Source: Gemmatimonas sp. (GTDB lineage: Bacteria; Gemmatimonadota; Gemmatimonadetes; Gemmatimonadales; Gemmatimonadaceae). Taken from it: a DNA stretch of 64,000 bases. The notes under the pieces are model-generated. The model saw nothing but the letters and a program-made list of their open reading frames with translations. It made no database searches and was not told where the DNA came from. Position 1 is the first letter of the stretch. Every line of letters starts with the position of its first letter. The DNA is taken from contig JAABRL010000007.1 of NCBI GenBank assembly GCA_011390935.1, positions 1 to 64,000 of the forward strand, in the 5' to 3' direction. The position numbers and the translations under genes are program-made. Shown here in pieces: positions 42,130 through 53,482 of the stretch.

Positions 42130-42165
42130 ACCGAAAGGGTCTGAAGGGGAGCGAGCGGTGGCAGG

Positions 42166-43245
42166 TCAGCGAGTGGCGGCGATCCGCTGATCCGCTTCCA
42201 ACATACCGGGTAGCGGCATCGAGGCGTGAGCCGAAAACGTATCGGCGCCCCGTTCACCGCGCCGGAACCGGAAGGCGCCGACGGCCGCGATCATCGCGGC
42301 GTTGTCGGTCGCGAGGCGCGGGGAGGGTGCGAAGACGGCCAGGGGCGCGCGTGCTGCGGCCCGCATGGCCGCCTGCAGCGCACCATTGCAGGCCACGCCA
42401 CCGCCGAGCACGATGCGCTGCCGACCATGCTGCCGGGCAGCTCGATGGGTCTTCGCCACCAGCGTGTCCACGAGCGCGTCCTGAAACGCCCGCGCCAGGT
42501 GCGGACGGGCCTCCTCGAGCGTGCCTGCCGCCTCGGCTTCACGCACCGCCAGCAGCACCGCGGTCTTGAGTCCGCTGAACGACAGATCGTAGTAGTCTGC
42601 GTCCTCCGGGCGCTGCGAGCGTTTCAGCATGGGCCGCGCAAACCGATACCGCGATGGGTCACCCGAGCGCGCCAGCTCCTCCAGCGGACGGCCACCGGGG
42701 TAGGGGAGCCCCAGCAGCTTGGCCACCTTGTCGAACGCCTCCCCTGCGGCATCGTCGCGCGTGCGCCCGAGGAGGCGGTACTCACCCCACGCGGCCACAT
42801 CGATCAGCAGCGTATGGCCGCCGCTCACGAGCAGCGCCGTGAAGGGCGGCTCGGCGTCGGGGTGCTCGAGCGCTGTGGCGAAGAGGTGCCCTTCCATGTG
42901 ATGCACCGGCAACACGGGCAGGCCGCGGGCCAGCCCAAGCGCCTTCGCGTAGTGCACACCCACCAGCAGCGCACCTACCAGTCCGGGAGCATTGGTCACC
43001 GCGATCGCATCACAGACGCGCGCATCGGCTTCCGCATCCGCCATCGCGGCGCGCACCACGGGGGGCAGCGCGGTGAGATGCTGGCGGCTCGCAATCTCGG
43101 GCACCACGCCGCCGAACAGCCGGTGTACATCCTGCGACAGGATCACCAACGAACGCTGCGAGAAGGTGTGGCCATCGTACTCCACCACCGCCGCCGACGT
43201 CTCGTCGCACGACGTCTCAATGCCCAGTACGCGCGTGATGGTCAC
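42166..43245 (-). CDS. tsaD: tRNA N6-adenosine threonylcarbamoyltransferase
   Basis: TsaD, with TsaB and TsaE, adds threonylcarbamoyl to A37 of ANN-decoding tRNAs. The 359-residue protein begins VTITRVLGIETSCDETS, the canonical TsaD N-terminus. It has the metal-binding HMEGH and the GGxxxN region LGGGVACNGALQ, followed by TDNAAMIAAVG. I choose the GTG at 43245: it overlaps the stop of the small upstream ORF (GTGA) and starts the conserved motif. The partner genes are not in this window. Confidence 0.92.
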   Translation of the reverse strand: MTITRVLGIETSCDETSAAVVEYDGHTFSQRSLVILSQDVHRLFGGVVPEIASRQHLTALPPVVRAAMADAEADARVCDAIAVTNAPGLVGALLVGVHYAKALGLARGLPVLPVHHMEGHLFATALEHPDAEPPFTALLVSGGHTLLIDVAAWGEYRLLGRTRDDAAGEAFDKVAKLLGLPYPGGRPLEELARSGDPSRYRFARPMLKRSQRPEDADYYDLSFSGLKTAVLLAVREAEAAGTLEEARPHLARAFQDALVDTLVAKTHRAARQHGRQRIVLGGGVACNGALQAAMRAAARAPLAVFAPSPRLATDNAAMIAAVGAFRFRRGERGADTFSAHASMPLPGMLEADQRIAATR

Positions 43246-43358
43246 GGAGCAAGCGACGCGGCGCGCCCCGCGTGCACCAGCAGCCACACCGCGATCGCGA
43301 GCATCACCGCCGCGAACGCGCGGGGCCAGTCAATACGCGGGCGACGCTGGGCGGGCAT
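43242..43358 (-). CDS. Small predicted membrane protein (38 aa)
   Basis: A short frame starts at ATG 43358, inside the end of the thioredoxin-like gene (29-bp overlap), and ends by GTGA overlap with tsaD. It encodes MPAQRRPRIDWPR, then a single hydrophobic helix, then a basic tail and SLAP. The exact coupling on the downstream side and the clean membrane segment favour a real small protein. It could also be a chance frame serving only to couple translation. Confidence 0.45.
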   Translation of the reverse strand: MPAQRRPRIDWPRAFAAVMLAIAVWLLVHAGRAASLAP

Positions 43359-43935
43359 TGTCATTCAACTCCTGTCCCTCGAACTCGCGCACGCCACCGA
43401 GCAGCCCCTCGATGAACCGACGATTCGCGGGCGAGCTCCAGTCATCTTCCCCGATCCACTTGCGGCGGATCACTCCGTCACGATCGATGATGTACGTCTC
43501 CGGCACACCGGTGTAGCGATACACGGAGCGGAACAGCTCGGCACGATCGTACAGCACATCGAACGTGAGATCGTAGTCCTTCACGAACTGCCGAATCGTG
43601 GACTCCATGTCCACGTTGTCCACGCTCACCGCCACGACCGCCAGTCCGCGATCCTTGAGGTCGCGGTGCAGCGCTTCCATGCTCGGCATTTCCTTCTTGC
43701 ACGGGTCGCACCACGTGGCCCAGATGTTGAGCAGAATCACCTGCCCGCGATAGTCGCTGAGCGTCTTCAGCTCGGTGTCGCTGTTCATGACGTCCACGGC
43801 GTTGAAGCCGGGCGCTTCGGTGCCCACACGGACTTCGTAGAACTCGTCGCCGAGAAAGTGCGTGCCAGCCCAGAGGCCCGCACCGAGAATCGCCACGATG
43901 CCGAGCACGGCCAGCCACTGCTGCTTGATGGTCAT
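43330..43935 (-). CDS. TlpA-like membrane-anchored thioredoxin
   Basis: This 201-residue protein has one N-terminal membrane anchor (residues 7-28) and a periplasmic TlpA/ResA-type thioredoxin domain. The active site WCDPC has Cys76 and Cys79, followed by EMPSMEALHRDL and the cis-Pro segment GVPETYIIDRDG. It probably reduces or isomerises disulfides in the periplasm, perhaps for cytochrome c maturation. The ATG at 43935 overlaps the rpe stop. Confidence 0.9.
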   Translation of the reverse strand: MTIKQQWLAVLGIVAILGAGLWAGTHFLGDEFYEVRVGTEAPGFNAVDVMNSDTELKTLSDYRGQVILLNIWATWCDPCKKEMPSMEALHRDLKDRGLAVVAVSVDNVDMESTIRQFVKDYDLTFDVLYDRAELFRSVYRYTGVPETYIIDRDGVIRRKWIGEDDWSSPANRRFIEGLLGGVREFEGQELNDNARPASPAY

Positions 43936-44597
43936 ACGCTCACACCGCAGGCCGCGCGCAATCGGCCGATTTCAGCGCGCGGGTCGGATGCGGTGAAGAT
44001 CGCATTGCCCGCAACGAACGTATCCGCGCCGGCACGCCAGCAGCGCGTGATCGTCTCCCGCGTGACGCCGCCGTCCACTTCGAGCACGGCATGCGAACCG
44101 GCCGCGATGAGCATCTGCTTCGCGCGTGCGATCTTGTCCACCGTGTACTCGATGAAGCGCTGGCCACCGTAGCCCGGATTCACCGTCATGATGAGCAGCA
44201 GGTCGAGCTGTGCGGCGACTTCACGCACCATTTCCAGCGGCGTGGCCGGATTGATCGCTACGCCGGCCTTGCACCCAAGTTCACGAATGCGGGCGAGCTG
44301 GCGATCGAGGTGTGGTGCGGCTTCGGCGTGCACGGTGAGCACATTGGCGCCCGCCTTCGCATAGTCGTCGAAGTAGCGCTCGGGCTCCACCACCATGAGA
44401 TGCACATCGATGGGCAGGGTGCAGCTGCGACGCACCGTTTCGATCACCTTCGCGCCGAACGTGAGGTTGGGGACGAAGCGGCCATCCATCACGTCCACAT
44501 GAATCCAGTCGGCACCGCCGGCCTCGCACATGGCCAGGTCGTTGGCGAGATGTGCGAAGTCGGCAGAGAGGATGGACGGGGCGATGCGAACGGTCAT
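43932..44597 (-). CDS. rpe: Ribulose-phosphate 3-epimerase
   Basis: Rpe interconverts ribulose 5-phosphate and xylulose 5-phosphate in the pentose phosphate pathway. The 221-residue TIM-barrel protein has SILSADFAHLA, HVDVMDGRFVPNLTFG, DVHLMV, VNPGYGGQRF and EVDGGVTRET, which cover the metal and phosphate sites. The ATG at 44597 overlaps the stop of the PASTA gene (ATGA), and its own stop overlaps the next start. Confidence 0.94.
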   Translation of the reverse strand: MTVRIAPSILSADFAHLANDLAMCEAGGADWIHVDVMDGRFVPNLTFGAKVIETVRRSCTLPIDVHLMVVEPERYFDDYAKAGANVLTVHAEAAPHLDRQLARIRELGCKAGVAINPATPLEMVREVAAQLDLLLIMTVNPGYGGQRFIEYTVDKIARAKQMLIAAGSHAVLEVDGGVTRETITRCWRAGADTFVAGNAIFTASDPRAEIGRLRAACGVSV

Positions 44598-45232
44598 GGC
44601 ACTCGGACGAGCGTGTCAGGAAGTGCGCGCAGCGAATCGGGACGCGAAACGTCGCGCAGGGTATCGGGGAGCACGAAGAGCGAGTCGAAGCGGGACTCGT
44701 CACGCGACGTATCGGGCAATACGAACAGCGAGTCGGTGGACGAGGTATCCGGCTCGATGAAGCGCCGGCGATCTGCGAGAATGAGGTTCACCGTGGCCGG
44801 TAGCGCCACGCGCTCGCCCGGAACAGGGAACGTCTGCAGCACGGTACCCACCGGCATGTCATCTTCGCGAAACATGATCTCGCCGATCGTGAAACCGGCG
44901 CGATCGAGCAGACGTCGCGCGTCACCCTCCACACGCCCGACGAGATCGGGCACCACGGCCAGACTGTCGCGCATGGCGAGGGTGCCACTGCCCACGAGCC
45001 CTTGATCCGACGTCCCCGTGCGCATGCCATCGGCGCGTGGGCCGCTGATCTGACGACGCGGCGCTGGTGTGAGTGGCTCGGGTTCGACGTCGCGCACCAC
45101 CGGCGGTGGGGCGTCACCCACGAGCAGCGAGAGCCCCAGCATGCCGCTGCCGATGCCCACGACAAGTCCGGCGGCGACTGCGATCGCAGCCCGCACCGCC
45201 CACACCTGTTTGGCGGTTCGCGCGGGGCTCAC
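44594..45232 (-). CDS. Membrane-anchored PASTA domain protein with a repetitive tail
   Basis: This 212-residue protein has a short N-terminus, one transmembrane helix (AAIAVAAGLVVGIGSGMLG), then a Pro-rich linker. A single extracytoplasmic PASTA domain (about residues 90-160; VVPDLVGRVEGDARRLLDRAGF) probably binds peptidoglycan or beta-lactam-like structures. The last 50 residues repeat a Ser/Asp-rich unit about 3 times (DSLFVLPDTSRDESRF-like). No kinase domain is present, unlike PknB. The GTG at 45232 overlaps the rsmB stop. Confidence 0.82.
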   Translation of the reverse strand: MSPARTAKQVWAVRAAIAVAAGLVVGIGSGMLGLSLLVGDAPPPVVRDVEPEPLTPAPRRQISGPRADGMRTGTSDQGLVGSGTLAMRDSLAVVPDLVGRVEGDARRLLDRAGFTIGEIMFREDDMPVGTVLQTFPVPGERVALPATVNLILADRRRFIEPDTSSTDSLFVLPDTSRDESRFDSLFVLPDTLRDVSRPDSLRALPDTLVRVP

Positions 45233-46671
45233 GCCAGTTCCCGCCGGCGAAGACGCACCGCGAACGCCCCGTCCACCCCATGCGCCTGCGGCAGCACGCG
45301 CAAGCGACCCTGATCGAGCACGGTCTCGGGCACCGCTCCTTCCGGAGGCGGCTCGAGCACGAAATCGGGGTGGCTCGCGAGGAAATCGTCCACCGGTCCG
45401 TCGTTCTCTTCGGGCTCGAGGGAGCAGGTGGAGTAGATGAGCAGGCCGCCGGGACGCACGCACTCCGCGGCTTCGCGCAGGATCTCGCGCTGCAGCGTGG
45501 ACATCACGGCCAGATCGGAAGTGCGCAGTCGCCAGCGTGCGTCCGGGTGACGACGGAACGTGCCGGTGCCGGTACACGGCACATCGAGCAGCACCGCATC
45601 GAGGCCGCGCACTGCGGGCTCTCGAGCATCACCCACGAACGCGACCAGATTGCTCACGTCGAGGCGGCCGGTGCTCACCAGCAGCCGCTCAAGGCGGCCC
45701 GGCACACGATCGGACGCAATCACGAGACGCGCGGTGCGCGTGAGCTCGAGCGCCTTGCCACCCGGCGCAGCGCACAGATCGGCTACCACACTCCCCGGCG
45801 CGATCGAGGCATACCGCGTCACAAGGGTCGCCGCCGGGTCCTGCACGAACAGCAACCCCTGCTTGAAGGCGCCCAGCTCGGTGAGCTGCACGCCATGACC
45901 AAGCACGAGCGAGTCGGTCACGAGCGGTGCGTCGTGCACCGATACACCGGCGCCTTCGAGCATGGCTTCGAGCTGTTCGCGCACCACACCGTACGGGCGC
46001 AGCACGATCGGCCCTTCCTGATTGTTCGCCTCGAGCAGACGCTCGGTGGCATCGAGTCCGAAGCGTGTCACCCAGCGCGCCACGAGCCAGCGCGGATGCG
46101 ACATGCGCAGTGCAAGCGCGTCGATCGGATCGGACGGCTGCACGGGCTCGAGTGCATCGCGCTCGCGATCGATGCGGCGCAGCACCGCATTCACCAGCTT
46201 GCTCGCACCAATGCCATGCCGCTGTTTGGCCAGCTCCACCGTCTGCGCAATGGCGGCATACGGTGGCACACTGCCCATGAACAGCAGCTGATACGAACCA
46301 AGGCGCAGCAGGTCGGCCACATCGCCATCGAGGCGTGCGAGTCCACCGCGCACGCGCAGCCCCACCACGGCGTCGAACCAGCTGCGGCGACGCAGCGTCC
46401 CCCAGACCAGCTCCTGCACCCACCGGCGATCGCGCGCATCGAGCGGGCCTGCGTGTCGCTCGAAGGCCGGGTCGAGCAGCTGACCGCTGCGCATATCGGC
46501 CAGGATGGCCGCAGCGGCGATGCGCGAATCGGTAATTGCGGCCGTGCGCTTCTGCGGACGAGGGCCTCGGCCGCTGCCCCCGGGCGCGCGCGGAGCGCCC
46601 CCGCGGTCATCGGGAGTGTGCACGTCTGTCTCGGGGCCGAGGCCCCGGTCGGATCCTTCCACCGGCGTCAT
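45229..46671 (-). CDS. rsmB: 16S rRNA (cytosine-967-C5) methyltransferase
   Basis: RsmB methylates C967 of 16S rRNA with SAM. The 480-residue protein has a NusB-like N-terminal domain (from about residue 48; AAAAILADMRSGQLLD) and a Rossmann methyltransferase domain with CAAPGGKALEL, the catalytic Cys in DVPCTGTGTF and the second Cys in YSTCSLEPEEN. The first 45 residues are low-complexity and may be an overlong N-terminus, but the ATG at 46671 is the only ATG near the fmt stop. It lies 9 bp after fmt. Confidence 0.92.
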   Translation of the reverse strand: MTPVEGSDRGLGPETDVHTPDDRGGAPRAPGGSGRGPRPQKRTAAITDSRIAAAAILADMRSGQLLDPAFERHAGPLDARDRRWVQELVWGTLRRRSWFDAVVGLRVRGGLARLDGDVADLLRLGSYQLLFMGSVPPYAAIAQTVELAKQRHGIGASKLVNAVLRRIDRERDALEPVQPSDPIDALALRMSHPRWLVARWVTRFGLDATERLLEANNQEGPIVLRPYGVVREQLEAMLEGAGVSVHDAPLVTDSLVLGHGVQLTELGAFKQGLLFVQDPAATLVTRYASIAPGSVVADLCAAPGGKALELTRTARLVIASDRVPGRLERLLVSTGRLDVSNLVAFVGDAREPAVRGLDAVLLDVPCTGTGTFRRHPDARWRLRTSDLAVMSTLQREILREAAECVRPGGLLIYSTCSLEPEENDGPVDDFLASHPDFVLEPPPEGAVPETVLDQGRLRVLPQAHGVDGAFAVRLRRRELA

Positions 46672-46680
46672 TCCTGAAAG

Positions 46681-47658
46681 CTAGCCGATTGCGTCCGTCT
46701 CGTCGAAACGGTCACCCACCTGGACGCCTCGGCCCCGCTGCCAGTCGAGCGGCGTCATGCGCCCCTTGCCCGCCGGCTGGACCTCCGCGAGGCGTACCGC
46801 CCCGTCGCCGCAGCGCACGACCATCCCCTCCGCATCGATGGCGCGGATGGTGCCGGGGCGACTCGCTCGCAGCGCGTCATCCGTGAGATCGGCATCGGTC
46901 TCGGCGCGCACTCGCACCCCGAAACACTTCACCGCCGCGCCGTGCAGCGTGGTGTGAGCGCCAGGTCGAGGGTCGAAGGCACGGACCACGCGCGAGACCT
47001 GCGTGGCCGACCGCGCGAAGTCGAGGCGAGCCGACTCGCGATGAATCTTGGCCGCGTACGTGGCCTGCGTATCGTCCTGCGCGACATCACGCGCCGCCTC
47101 CACGCTGAGCAGCGCCAATGCCTGCACAATGGCCACCGCCCCCAGCTCCGAGAGCTGGTCGTGCAGTTCGCCGTACGTGAGTTCCGGGTGAATGGGCGTC
47201 CGCAGCACGTGCAGCATGGGGCCGGCATCGAGTGCGGGGACCATGCGCATGATGGTGACGCCCGTCTCGGTGTGCCCCTCGAGAATGGACGCCTGAATGG
47301 GCGCCGCGCCGCGCAGCGCCGGCAGCAGCGAGGCGTGAATGTTGAGCGTGCCGAGCGGTGGTGCGTCGATCACCACTTTGGGCAGGATGTGCCCGTACGC
47401 GACCACCACGCTGATGTCCGGCTCGAGCGCGGCCATTTCGGCCATGAAGGCCTCGCCGCGCGGCTTCTCGGGCTGCAGCACGGGCACCCCTTCCTCGAGC
47501 GCCACCACCTTCACGGGCGAGGGATCGAGCTGCGAACGCGAGCGGCCGCGCGGCCGGTCCGGCTGCGTGACCACGCCGACGACATCGTGCCCTTCGCCCA
47601 GCAGCGCGCGCAGCGGGGGAACAGCAAACTCGGGGGTGCCCCAGAACAGGATGCGCAT
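46681..47658 (-). CDS. fmt: Methionyl-tRNA formyltransferase
   Basis: Fmt formylates initiator Met-tRNA with 10-formyl-THF. The 325-residue protein starts MRILFWGTPEFAVPPLRAL, as the family does. It has the catalytic motif NIHASLLPALRGAAPIQASIL followed by the TGVTIMRMVPALDAGPML segment. The C-terminal OB-like domain is present. The ATG at 47658 is clear. It lies next to def, the usual pairing of formylation and deformylation. Confidence 0.94.
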   Translation of the reverse strand: MRILFWGTPEFAVPPLRALLGEGHDVVGVVTQPDRPRGRSRSQLDPSPVKVVALEEGVPVLQPEKPRGEAFMAEMAALEPDISVVVAYGHILPKVVIDAPPLGTLNIHASLLPALRGAAPIQASILEGHTETGVTIMRMVPALDAGPMLHVLRTPIHPELTYGELHDQLSELGAVAIVQALALLSVEAARDVAQDDTQATYAAKIHRESARLDFARSATQVSRVVRAFDPRPGAHTTLHGAAVKCFGVRVRAETDADLTDDALRASRPGTIRAIDAEGMVVRCGDGAVRLAEVQPAGKGRMTPLDWQRGRGVQVGDRFDETDAIG

Positions 47659-47708
47659 GGCCGGCCGGTGGTACAGGTGATGAAGAGGGGCGTCGGACGC
47701 CCCGTCGG

Positions 47709-48272
47709 TCAGTCGTCGGCCGACGTCGATTCGTCGCGCTCGGGCGGCAGATCGCCAACCGGTAGCACACGCAGTCCCTTGGGAAACTTCACCTTCTCTT
47801 CTTCCCAGGCCTTGAGCGCCGCCCGTCGCTTGAGCAGCGATAGCCGATCGAGGAACAGCTTGCCGTGCAGGTGATCGATCTCGTGCTGCAGGCACACCGC
47901 CAGCAGCTCACTGCCCACCACCTCGATCACGTTGCCATCGAGATCCTGCGCCCGCACCGTGACATCGTGCGCGCGATCCACGTACGCGAACACCTCGGGA
48001 ATGGACAGGCACCCTTCTTCCCACCGAATGCTCCCCGAGCGGGTGATGATCTCGGGGTTCACGAGGGCGAACCGTGCTTCCTCTACCTCGACGACGGTCA
48101 ACCGTTCCCGACGCCCGACCTGCGGTGCCGCGAGGCCGATCCCCTTGGCCGCGTGCATCGTGTCGAACATGTCGTCGGCAAGCTTGCGCAGCTCCGGCGT
48201 GAACTCCGTGACGCGCTCCGTCTCCTGCCGCAGGATGGCGGAGCCCAGCACGTGAATATCGAGCAGCGACAC
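47709..48272 (-). CDS. def: Peptide deformylase
   Basis: Def removes the formyl group from nascent polypeptides. The 187-residue metalloenzyme has the three family motifs GIGLAAPQ, EEGCLSIPE and LQHEIDHLHGKLF, with the metal ligands Cys and two His. The GTG at 48272 (MSLLDIHVLG) is chosen because the open frame upstream overlaps yajC. It starts 7 bp after the yajC stop. Confidence 0.94.
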   Translation of the reverse strand: MSLLDIHVLGSAILRQETERVTEFTPELRKLADDMFDTMHAAKGIGLAAPQVGRRERLTVVEVEEARFALVNPEIITRSGSIRWEEGCLSIPEVFAYVDRAHDVTVRAQDLDGNVIEVVGSELLAVCLQHEIDHLHGKLFLDRLSLLKRRAALKAWEEEKVKFPKGLRVLPVGDLPPERDESTSADD

Positions 48273-48279
48273 GACGTCC

Positions 48280-50851
<2,572 letters not shown>

Positions 50852-50903
50852 GGGCGGGAAAACTACAGCCCTGCGCACAAATGTCAGAGGCAGGGGGCGA
50901 CGA

Positions 50904-51932
50904 TCAGAGCAACGACCCCTGTTCGGGGTGCACGCGCGGCGGTTCGTAGCCCATATGTCGGTAGGCGTGCGCCGTGGCGACGCGTCCCCTCGGCGTGCGG
51001 TGCAGGAAGCCCTGCTGCACGAGAAACGGTTCGTACACGTCTTCGATCGTGCCGGCGTCTTCGCCGACAGCGGCGGCGATCGTGCCAAGGCCTACGGGTC
51101 CGCCATCGAATTTTTCTATGATGAGGCGGAGCAGCCGCGCGTCCATGTCATCGAGGCCGTACTGGTCCACATCGAGCAGTTCGAGCGCGGCATCGGCCAC
51201 TGCCTGCGTGATCGCCCCGTCGGCGCGCACCTGCGCGTAGTCGCGCACCCGCCGCAACAGGCGATTCGCCACCCGCGGTGTGCCCCGCGAGCGTTTGGCG
51301 ATCTCGTGCGCCCCCGCCGTGTCGATGTCCACCCGCAGCACCTCGGCGGTGCGGCGCACGATCACCTCGAGCTCGGACTCTGGGTAGAAGGCGAGCTGAT
51401 GCAGCAGCCCGAAGCGCGCGCGCATGGGCGGCGTGAGCATGCCGAGGCGTGTGGTGGCGCCCACGAGCGTGAAGCGCTCGATCGGCATCGTGATGGTTTG
51501 CGCCTTGGGTCCCTCGGAGAGCCGGATGTCGATCTTGTAGTCCTCCATGGCCGGATAGAGGAACTCCTCGATCACCGGCCGCAGGCGGTGGATCTCATCG
51601 ATGAAGAGCAGATCGCCCTCGCGCATGTTCGTGAGCGTGCCCACGAGATCGCCGGGTTTCTCCAGCGCCGGCCCGGAGGTGGTGCGGATGTTCACGCCCA
51701 GTTCGCGGGCCATGAGCTCCGCCAGTGTGGTCTTGCCGAGGCCCGGCGGCCCGAAGAAGAGGGTGTGGTCGATCGGTTCGCGGCGCGCCTTGGCGGCGTC
51801 GATCGCGATGGCGAGGCTCTCCTTGACCTTGCCCTGACCAATGAACTCGGCCAGCCGCTGTGGGCGCAGCGACAGTTCGACGACACCTTCGTCGGGCAGC
51901 TCTTCGGGAGTGGTGATCTCGGGGCGGGACAT
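50904..51932 (-). CDS. ruvB: Holliday junction branch migration helicase RuvB
   Basis: RuvB is the hexameric AAA+ motor that drives branch migration with RuvA. The 342-residue protein has [14 protein letters not shown], Walker [10 protein letters not shown], Walker B FIDEIHRL, the Ruv[10 protein letters not shown] arginine-finger region and the winged-helix C-terminus ([12 protein letters not shown]). The ATG is at 51932. Here ruvB is separated from ruvC-ruvA by about 5 kb of opposite-strand genes. Confidence 0.95.
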   Translation of the reverse strand: MSRPEITTPEELPDEGVVELSLRPQRLAEFIGQGKVKESLAIAIDAAKARREPIDHTLFFGPPGLGKTTLAELMARELGVNIRTTSGPALEKPGDLVGTLTNMREGDLLFIDEIHRLRPVIEEFLYPAMEDYKIDIRLSEGPKAQTITMPIERFTLVGATTRLGMLTPPMRARFGLLHQLAFYPESELEVIVRRTAEVLRVDIDTAGAHEIAKRSRGTPRVANRLLRRVRDYAQVRADGAITQAVADAALELLDVDQYGLDDMDARLLRLIIEKFDGGPVGLGTIAAAVGEDAGTIEDVYEPFLVQQGFLHRTPRGRVATAHAYRHMGYEPPRVHPEQGSLL

Positions 51933-52131
51933 CGCAAACGGGGTCGGGGCGGAGCGGGTGGCGGGCCGGCGCGGTTCCGTCGGAACCCGCGCGCCCGCTC
52001 GGGGAATATAGGAGAGCGGCTGCCGGTGCCGCGGCCCGGGGTGAACGGCCCGGTCTCCAGCATTCAGGCGGCAATTGCGTAGTATTCAGGTATACCGGCC
52101 GCTGAGTGGCCACCCTCTCGCCCTGCCCATC

Positions 52132-52743
52132 ATGATCCCACGCTCCTTTGCGCGCGCGTTCGCACCGGCTCGCGCTGCGACCTTTGCTCTCGGCCTCGGC
52201 GTTGCTGCGCTGGTGGCCTCCGTGGTCGCGACTCCGGCGCACGCTGCGCCGGTTCGCTCCGCTGACGCGTTGGCGAACGTGCCGACGCTCTGGCACGCCG
52301 AGTCGGTCGCTCAGCAGTTCGCCGCGGCGGCCGCGTCGCCGCTGCGCACGGGTCTTCGGAGCGCGCTGCAGGATACGCCGCCGATCGACTGGCGCGTGCT
52401 CGCCGGTCTCGATTACCTCACCGGCAAGGCCACCGATACGCTGAAGGCGCTCAATGGCAAGCGCGTGCGTGTCCCGGGCTTCGTGGTGCCGCTCGATGAT
52501 TTCATGGAAGACGGCGCAGAGTTCCTGCTCGTCCCGTACTACGGCGCCTGCGTGCACACGCCGCCGCCGCCGCCGAACCAGATCATCTTCGTGCAGATGG
52601 AAAACAAGAAGGCCGTGAAGCTGGCCCTCTTCGACGCAATATGGATGCACGGCACGCTCAAGATCGCCACCGTCGAAAGCCCGTACGGCACCGTGGGCTT
52701 CACCATCGACGGGCAGAAAATGGAACCGTACAGCTCGAAATGA
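52132..52743 (+). CDS. Periplasmic DUF3299 protein
   Basis: This 203-residue exported protein has a signal peptide (residues about 1-38) and a DUF3299 domain with RVRVPGFVVPLDDF, PYYGACVHTPPPPPNQ and VKLALFDAIWMHGTL, the usual family hallmarks. DUF3299 proteins occur beside FtsX-type ABC transporters. I recall such a set in the Vibrio zinc-regulated zrg genes. The next two genes here are exactly such an ATPase and permease. The stop overlaps the ATPase start (ATGA). A direct function is unproven; metal handling is inferred. Confidence 0.8.
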   Translation: MIPRSFARAFAPARAATFALGLGVAALVASVVATPAHAAPVRSADALANVPTLWHAESVAQQFAAAAASPLRTGLRSALQDTPPIDWRVLAGLDYLTGKATDTLKALNGKRVRVPGFVVPLDDFMEDGAEFLLVPYYGACVHTPPPPPNQIIFVQMENKKAVKLALFDAIWMHGTLKIATVESPYGTVGFTIDGQKMEPYSSK

Positions 52744-53480
52744 CGCTCGCGTCCGCGGCCGCCGCTTCCTCGGCGGCGTCGGCGCCTGCCGTTGAGCTCT
52801 CGGACGTCCGGTTTGCCTATCGCGCCGGTACCGATGTGGTGGCCATCGATTCGCTCGTGATTCCGCGCGGCGAGACGGTGTTTCTGCACGGGCCGAGCGG
52901 CAGTGGCAAGACCACGCTGCTCGGCCTGCTTGCTGGAGTGCTGCAGGCCGATCGCGGCGCTGTGCGCATCCTCGGCACCGATATCACGCGGCTCTCGAGC
53001 GGTGAACGCGATGCATTCCGCGCGCAGCACCTCGGATATGTGTTCCAGCAGTTCAACCTGATCCCGTATCTCTCGGTGCGGGAGAACATTCTGCTTCCGG
53101 TGCGTCTCGATGCGGCCCGCCGTGCGCGGCTGGGGGGTGCCGATCCGGTACAGGCGGCCGATGCACTCGCGCGCGACCTCGACATCGATGGGGCGCTGCA
53201 GAGCAAGGTCACCGAACTCTCCGTGGGACAGCAGCAGCGCGTCGCGGTGGCCCGGGCTCTGATCGCGTCTCCCGAAGTGGTGATCTGCGATGAACCCACG
53301 TCGGCGCTCGACTCCGATCGCCGGGAGCGCTTTCTGCAGCTGCTCTTCAAGTCGTGCACCAAGGCGGGGGCCACGCTCGTGTTCGTGAGTCATGACCTGT
53401 CACTGCAGCCGCTCTTCTCGCGCGCGGTGTCGCTACCGACAGTCAACCACGCGAGCGCTGTCGCCGCGGTGGAGAACTGA
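52740..53480 (+). CDS. ABC transporter ATP-binding protein (MacB/LolD type)
   Basis: This 246-residue nucleotide-binding subunit has Walker A GPSGSGKTT, the Q-loop in YVFQQFNLIPYLS, the signature LSVGQQQR (a Val for the usual Gly), Walker B VVICDEPTSALD and the switch His in VFVSHDLS. It belongs to the LolD/MacB group that energises FtsX-like permeases. The ATG overlaps the DUF3299 stop, and the permease starts 2 bp after its own stop, so the three genes form one operon. Confidence 0.9.
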   Translation: MTLASAAAASSAASAPAVELSDVRFAYRAGTDVVAIDSLVIPRGETVFLHGPSGSGKTTLLGLLAGVLQADRGAVRILGTDITRLSSGERDAFRAQHLGYVFQQFNLIPYLSVRENILLPVRLDAARRARLGGADPVQAADALARDLDIDGALQSKVTELSVGQQQRVAVARALIASPEVVICDEPTSALDSDRRERFLQLLFKSCTKAGATLVFVSHDLSLQPLFSRAVSLPTVNHASAVAAVEN

Positions 53481-53482
53481 CC

